DNA from: an uncultured Clostridia bacterium
GTDB lineage: Bacteria; Bacillota; Clostridia; Oscillospirales; Oscillospiraceae
Reading direction: 5' to 3'
Length of the DNA: 64,000 bases
NCBI GenBank assembly: GCA_947173485.1
Contig: CAMWFH010000006.1
Location: 30,187-94,186, forward strand
Numbering within the stretch: position 1 is the first letter of the stretch; each line of letters opens with the position of its first letter. The notes below the pieces were generated by a model. It did not search any database, was not told the origin of the DNA, and worked only from the letters and a program-made list of their open reading frames with translations. Position numbers and translations under genes: made by a program. Shown one piece after another: positions 60,141 to 64,000 of the stretch.

Positions 60141-60485
60141 ATGGAGAAGCTGATCAAGCATTTGGAGCACGCCCAGCCCCTGCCCTTGAAGGAGCAGGTG
60201 GCCTACGAGACAGGGAAGGTGGTCAGCCTGACCCTGGCCCAGCGCCCCGGCGTGGGGATGACCCTGTTCGCCTTTGACGCCGGAGAGGGCGTCAGCACCC
60301 ATGCCGCGCCCGGTGACGCCATGGCCCATATCTTGGAGGGCACGGCGGAGATCACGATCGACGGCGCCGTCCACCAGGTGACCGCCGGGGAGGCGATCGT
60401 CATGCCTGCCGGCGTCCCCCACGCGGTGAAGGCCTCCACGCCCTTCAAGATGCTGCTGACCGTGGTGAAAGAGGGCGGACTCTGA
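60141..60485 (+). CDS. Cupin-domain protein 2
   Basis: The 114-residue cupin is a paralogue of the preceding one. It keeps the usual histidines (STHAAPGDAMAHILEGTAEI in motif 1, PAGVPHAVKA in motif 2), so a normal metal site is expected. ATG 60141 follows AAAGGAG; a longer open frame to 60030 overlaps the first cupin and is rejected. Family members include small epimerases, dioxygenases and storage folds; no substrate can be assigned. Confidence 0.87.
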   Translation: MEKLIKHLEHAQPLPLKEQVAYETGKVVSLTLAQRPGVGMTLFAFDAGEGVSTHAAPGDAMAHILEGTAEITIDGAVHQVTAGEAIVMPAGVPHAVKASTPFKMLLTVVKEGGL

Positions 60486-60491
60486 CCATAG

Positions 60492-60528
60492 GCCCCGCCT
60501 CCCGGCGGCTGTGCCGGGAGGGGGCGGC
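60492..60528 (+). terminator. Hairpin after the cupin pair
   Basis: GC-rich stem CCGCCTCCCGGC / GCCGGGAGGGGGCGG just after the stop at 60485. The T-run is absent, so termination is uncertain. Confidence 0.45.
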
Positions 60529-60589
60529 TGTTCCCTGGAACCAGTTCCCTCCTGCTGCATAGGATAGTAGTGCAAAGGAGGCGTTCTCT

Positions 60590-61318
60590 ATGGAACAATA
60601 CACCTGCGGCGAGCGGCAGGCCGCCCGCCAGGACTACCAGCAGTACGACCGGATCTGGCAGCGGGTCTCGCCGGAGCTGGATCCCTACCCCGAGGTCCGC
60701 GCCGCCATGGCCCCCGCTCCTTCCGCCGGGACTGGGACGGCGGCTGGGACGGTGAATGGGGCCGCTGCCGGGAGCGCGCCGGCAGTCCCATCGGTCCCCG
60801 CTGTTCCGGCCGTGCCCGCTACGCCTGTCCAACCGGTCACACCGGCCGCGCCGGCGGCCTCCGCCCTGCCGGGAGACATCTCCGACCCCTGCTGCATGGG
60901 CACCGAGGCCCAACTCTCCCTGGGGGTGCTGCAAGGCTTTTTGGAGGAGGAGTGCCGCCAGCGGATGGTGTACTTAGCCTACGCCCGGCGGATGAACGAC
61001 CGGTCCGGCCTGCTGCGCCGCCTGGCGGACCAGTCCCTGGCCCATATCAAAAAGCTGGCGGCGGCCCACTACCTGATCACCGGCCGGTGCGTCCACCCCT
61101 TGGCCCAGTCCCCGGCGGTGCAGCCCTACACCTGGTGCCAGCTCCTGCGCTTCTGCTACCACCAGGAGGCCTGCGACCGGTTCAACTACCTCCGGGCCGC
61201 GGACGAGACCACCGACCCCTGCCTCACCGAGCTGTTCCAGGACCTGGCGGAGGCGTCCGGGGAGGCCGCTGACGAGCTGTTCCAGGAGCTGAGCCGGCTG
61301 ATGTGCCGACAGAGGTGA
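60590..61318 (+). CDS. Ferritin-like domain protein with Pro/Ala-rich N-terminus
   Basis: The 242-residue protein has a disordered Pro/Ala/Val-rich segment (about 40-95) followed by a four-helix ferritin-like region (about 105-240) with EEECRQRMVYLAYARR and SLAHIKKLAAAHY, which places Glu and His residues where di-iron proteins have ligands. Similar proteins occur in sporulating clostridia. GGAGGCG precedes the ATG. Role unknown; oxidative defence or spore coat are possible. Confidence 0.7.
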   Translation: MEQYTCGERQAARQDYQQYDRIWQRVSPELDPYPEVRAAMAPAPSAGTGTAAGTVNGAAAGSAPAVPSVPAVPAVPATPVQPVTPAAPAASALPGDISDPCCMGTEAQLSLGVLQGFLEEECRQRMVYLAYARRMNDRSGLLRRLADQSLAHIKKLAAAHYLITGRCVHPLAQSPAVQPYTWCQLLRFCYHQEACDRFNYLRAADETTDPCLTELFQDLAEASGEAADELFQELSRLMCRQR

Positions 61319-61421
61319 AACGAAACGGCATCTAACGGCTGTTCTATACGGAATGGATAGGGCGCGGCGGGGACCAACGGCAAAAGAAACGATCAAAAGA
61401 GAAAAGATAGGAGAGTATCCC

Positions 61422-62003
61422 ATGAAGGAGAACATCACCCGGGAGCAGGCCCTCAGCCTGCTGAAGACCTACAACAGCGAGCCCTTCCACCTCCAGCACG
61501 CGCTGACCGTGGAGGGGGTCATGGCCTGGTATGCCCAGGAGCTGGGCTATGGCGAGGACAGGGAGTTCTGGTCCATGGTGGGCCTGCTCCACGACATCGA
61601 CTTCGAGCGCTGGCCCGAGGAACACTGCCGGAAGGCCCCGGAGCTGCTGCGGGAGGGGGGCCTGAGCGAGACGCTCATCCACGCGGTGTGTAGCCACGGC
61701 TACGGCCTGTGCAGCGATGTGGAGCCGGCACACCAGATGGAGAAGGTCCTCTTCGCCGCCGATGAGCTGACGGGCCTGATCTGGGCGGCGGCCAAGATGC
61801 GCCCCTCCGGCAGCTGCCAGGATATGGAGGTCAGCAGTCTGAAGAAGAAGTTCAAGGACAAGAAGTTCGCCGCCGGGTGCAGCCGGGATGTGATCCGCCA
61901 GGGGGCGGAGCGGCTGGGCTGGACCCTGGAGGAGCTGCTGGAAAAGACCATCCTGGCCATGCGCTCCTGCGAGGAGAGCGTGAAGGCCCAGATGGAGGTC
62001 TGA
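61422..62003 (+). CDS. HD-domain hydrolase
   Basis: The 193-residue protein has the HD metal-site pattern: LQHALTVEG near 26, GLLHDIDFER near 56 with the HD dyad, a third His in AVCSHGYG near 92, and FAADELTGLI with the final Asp near 114. It resembles predicted phosphohydrolases of clostridia. ATG 61422 follows AGGAGAG. Substrate unknown. Confidence 0.87.
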   Translation: MKENITREQALSLLKTYNSEPFHLQHALTVEGVMAWYAQELGYGEDREFWSMVGLLHDIDFERWPEEHCRKAPELLREGGLSETLIHAVCSHGYGLCSDVEPAHQMEKVLFAADELTGLIWAAAKMRPSGSCQDMEVSSLKKKFKDKKFAAGCSRDVIRQGAERLGWTLEELLEKTILAMRSCEESVKAQMEV

Positions 62004-62025
62004 CCGCGTCAGAACAGGCGGCAGG

Positions 62026-62065
62026 AGCCCCGCCGGACCTGGGGAGAGGGTCCGGCGGGGCTTTT
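62026..62065 (+). terminator. Terminator after the HD hydrolase
   Basis: 14-bp stem (AGCCCCGCCGGACC against GGTCCGGCGGGGCT, loop about 9) followed by T4. Confidence 0.85.
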
Positions 62066-62147
62066 CCTATGCCTATTTTTCCGCCCCTTCCGTCATTTTT
62101 GAACACAATGGCTTTCCGCAAAGCGCCGATTTTATACGGTTTACCGG

Positions 62148-62176
62148 TTGACATAGCTAAAGCGCCGCCATATAAT
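62148..62176 (+). promoter_or_regulatory. Consensus promoter of the second liv operon
   Basis: TTGACA (62148-62153), 17-base spacer, TATAAT (62171-62176), a perfect match about 107 bases before the livK-type start at 62283. The leader is AT-rich with a weak GGGC/GCCC hairpin near 62190-62202. Confidence 0.9.
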
Positions 62177-62282
62177 TTGCTTATCCTAGGGCAAAAGCCT
62201 TAGAAAGCCCCCTTTTGTGTACTTTTTGGCAAAATCGGCCAAAGTATAGAGGGGACGGATCAAATGTTTTGGAGGATGCAAC

Positions 62283-63506
62283 ATGAAGAAGTTGACAGCA
62301 CTGCTGCTGGCCCTGGCGATGTGCTTCGCCTTGGTCGCTTGCGGCGGCGACAACGACAGCGACAAGAAGGACAACAACGATTCCCAGCAGAATCAGCAGA
62401 CCCCCAGCGATGGGAACAACGAGCAGCAGCCCAGCGGCGGCGCCTCCGGCACCTTCAAGCTGGGCGGCATCGGCCCCCTGACCGGTGATGCCTCCATCTA
62501 CGGCATCGCCGCCATGAACGGTGCCCAGATCGCAGTGGACGAGATCAATGCCCTGGGCGGCCCTGTCCAGTTCGAGTTCAATGCCCAGGACGACCAGGCC
62601 GACGGCGAGATGGGCGTCAACGCCTACAACAAACTGCTGGACTGGGGTATGCAGCTGCTGGTGGGCCCTGTCACCACCGGTTCCGCCATCTCTGTTTCCG
62701 CCGAGGTCTTTAAGGACCGGGTCTTTGCTCTGACCCCCTCCGCCTCCTCTACCGATGTCATCGATGGCAAGGACAATATGTTCCAGGTCTGCTTCACCGA
62801 CCCCAACCAGGGCACCGGCTCCGCTGACTATATCGCCGAGAATATGCCCGGCGCCAAGATCGCCATCATCTACCGGAACGATGACGCCTACTCCCAGGGC
62901 ATCCGGGACACCTTCGTAGCCGAGGCCAAGGCCAAGGGCCTGGAGATCGTGGATGAGGGCACCTTCACCAAGGACACCCAGACCGACTTCTCCGTCCAGC
63001 TCACCTCTGCCCAGAACAAGGGCGCGGACGTGATGTTCCTGCCCACCTACTATCAGCCCAACGCCATCATCCTGGCCCAGGCCGCCGCTATGAACTACGC
63101 CCCCACCTTCTTCGGCGTGGACGGCATGGACGGCATCCTGACCGCCGAGAACTTCGATGCCTCCCTGGCCGAGGGCGTCATGCTCCTGACCCCCTTCTCC
63201 GCCGACGCGGAGGACGAGCGGACCCAGAAGTTCGTCTCCACCTACCAGACCCTCCACGGCGAGACCCCCAACCAGTTCGCCGCTGACGGGTATGACGTGG
63301 TGTACACCCTCTACGCCGCCATCCAGGCCGCCGGCGTCACCAGCGATATGTCCACTGAGGACATCTGCGAGGCGATCAAGGACGTTATGCCCACCATCAC
63401 CGTGGACGGCCTGACCGGCTTGGGCATGACCTGGTCCGCCACCGGCGAGGTCTCCAAGGCCCCCATGGCCGTGGTCATCAAGGACGGCGTCTACGTCACT
63501 CCCTGA
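62283..63506 (+). CDS. livK: Branched-chain amino-acid ABC substrate-binding lipoprotein (second LivK)
   Basis: The 407-residue lipoprotein has a signal and lipobox LVAC (Cys20), a long Asn/Gln/Ser-rich linker (about 23-53) and a Peripla_BP_6 receptor fold starting FKLGGIGPLTGDA. LVGPVTTGSAI and GADVMFLPTYYQPN are typical of amino-acid or urea-type receptors. GGAGGATG precedes the ATG. It resembles the LivK at 13103 only distantly in the ligand domain, so it probably binds a different amino acid. Permease genes follow. Confidence 0.93.
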   Translation: MKKLTALLLALAMCFALVACGGDNDSDKKDNNDSQQNQQTPSDGNNEQQPSGGASGTFKLGGIGPLTGDASIYGIAAMNGAQIAVDEINALGGPVQFEFNAQDDQADGEMGVNAYNKLLDWGMQLLVGPVTTGSAISVSAEVFKDRVFALTPSASSTDVIDGKDNMFQVCFTDPNQGTGSADYIAENMPGAKIAIIYRNDDAYSQGIRDTFVAEAKAKGLEIVDEGTFTKDTQTDFSVQLTSAQNKGADVMFLPTYYQPNAIILAQAAAMNYAPTFFGVDGMDGILTAENFDASLAEGVMLLTPFSADAEDERTQKFVSTYQTLHGETPNQFAADGYDVVYTLYAAIQAAGVTSDMSTEDICEAIKDVMPTITVDGLTGLGMTWSATGEVSKAPMAVVIKDGVYVTP

Positions 63507-63535
63507 CACCCCTATCTGACAGTAACGGGAACGCG

Positions 63536-63561
63536 GCTGCCGGGAGTCTCCTCCCGGCAGC
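63536..63561 (+). other. Hairpin between second livK and livH
   Basis: Perfect 11-bp stem GCTGCCGGGAG / CTCCCGGCAGC with loop TCTC, 30 bases after the livK stop and without a T-run. It mirrors the hairpin at the same position in the first liv operon. Confidence 0.65.
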
Positions 63562-63689
63562 CCTCCCGCATTTTCCGGGAAGGGCAGAAGATCAGTTCTA
63601 TGGCGGAGACATGGGCCGGAGAGGGACGGGGCGTGTCCCTGCCATGGAGCGGTGTGTGAGCGTTCAATGTTTAGAGAGAGGAACTGCGT

Positions 63690-64000
63690 ATGGAATTTTT
63701 GACCTATCTGATCAGCGGCATCAGCCTGGGCAGCGTGTATGCCATCATCGCCCTGGGCTATACCATGGTCTACGGCATCGCCAAGATGCTGAACTTCGCC
63801 CACGGAGACGTGATCATGGTGGGCGGCTATGTCTCCTTCTGCACTGTGGTCTACCTGGGGCTGCCAGGGTGGGTATCGGTGCTGGCCGCCATGGCCGTCT
63901 GCACGGTGCTGGGCGTCATCATCGAGGGACTGGCCTATAAGCCCCTGCGGCAGGCCCCCTCCCTGGCGGTGCTGATCACCGCCATCGGCGTCAGCTACTT
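63690..64000 (+). CDS. livH: Branched-chain amino-acid ABC permease LivH, 3' end cut by window edge
   Basis: The first 103 residues are present. They begin MEFLTYLISGISLGSVYAI and contain NFAHGDVIMVGGY near residue 36, the LivH signature. At least three membrane segments are visible. GAGAGAGGAAC precedes ATG 63690. It lies 183 bases after the second livK. The frame is open to the window end. Confidence 0.93.
   Translation, partial: MEFLTYLISGISLGSVYAIIALGYTMVYGIAKMLNFAHGDVIMVGGYVSFCTVVYLGLPGWVSVLAAMAVCTVLGVIIEGLAYKPLRQAPSLAVLITAIGVSY

Noticed and set aside
62181..63803. A 540-residue minus-strand frame opposite the second livK
   Set aside because: Antisense shadow of a clear lipoprotein gene; no start signal.

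Overview
The window is gene-dense and GC-rich with long Firmicutes-type operons, strong AGGAGG-like ribosome binding sites and many near-consensus vegetative promoters (TTGACA, 17 bases, TATAAT). The gene set suggests an anaerobic, gut-type member of the Oscillospiraceae (Flavonifractor/Lawsonibacter/Dysosmobacter-like): dihydroxyacetone kinase, a glmS ribozyme, LicT-type antitermination of a glucose PTS, two branched-chain amino-acid ABC systems, SLH and CsaB wall chemistry, a dockerin-bearing M60 peptidase, and a very low number of stand-alone antitoxin or mobile genes. The genus is an inference. No tRNA, rRNA, CRISPR array, integrase or insertion sequence was found.

Layout. 1-5508 (minus): a surface or secreted pair, a cohesin-like protein cut by the window edge and a 1594-residue dockerin/FnIII/M60 mucin-type peptidase, under one consensus promoter. 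5658-14311 (minus): ATC-hydrolase-like protein, a degenerate DhaR-like regulator, dhaL, dhaK, and the liv operon livK-H-M-G-F. 14423-18395 (minus): a UPF0597/cysteine desulfidase-type enzyme and a YesM/YesN two-component pair. 18667-21837 (plus): a soluble hybrid sensor kinase. 21914-27856 (mostly minus): a FecR-LRR lipoprotein, malic enzyme, an SLH protein, pyruvate kinase and an unknown acidic protein. 28045-29453: an ECF sigma factor and its probable membrane anti-sigma. 29644-33581 (plus): a tightly overlapping membrane cluster (zinc-ribbon protein, NhaC-like antiporter, CDF metal exporter, NusG-II protein, Gx/HepI-type transporter). 33653-38528: MazF, an unknown protein, NrdR, DUF421/DUF4363, and glmS preceded by a clear glmS ribozyme. 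38592-46081: an HscC/J-protein chaperone pair and a proline locus (proC-proB and proA) interrupted by a LysR/LysE module.

46270-50235 is a patchy, AT-richer stretch of accessory genes. It holds a DUF4375 protein, a GNAT enzyme, a DUF5662 protein, three paralogous membrane zinc-ribbon proteins, a 69-base direct repeat whose edge coincides with a frameshift in one paralogue, and a secreted-protein gene broken at a run of six G. After it come an acyl-ACP thioesterase, a LicT-like antiterminator and a glucose PTS IICBA (each behind its own RAT/terminator), a split chromate transporter with an aldolase-like enzyme, DUF4330, a GT4-CsaB fusion, two tandem cupins, a ferritin-like protein, an HD hydrolase, and the start of a second liv operon at the right edge.

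How the genes work together: carbon flow is represented by the PTS, DhaK/L, pyruvate kinase and malic enzyme. Nitrogen and amino-acid handling is represented by the two liv systems, proline synthesis, the LysE-type exporter and the desulfidase-like enzyme. Cell-surface biology is represented by cohesin/dockerin, SLH, CsaB, GlmS and several lipoproteins. The most unusual items are the cohesin-dockerin-M60 pair, the DhaR-like protein that has lost its ATPase motifs, and the recombining zinc-ribbon/secreted-protein island.
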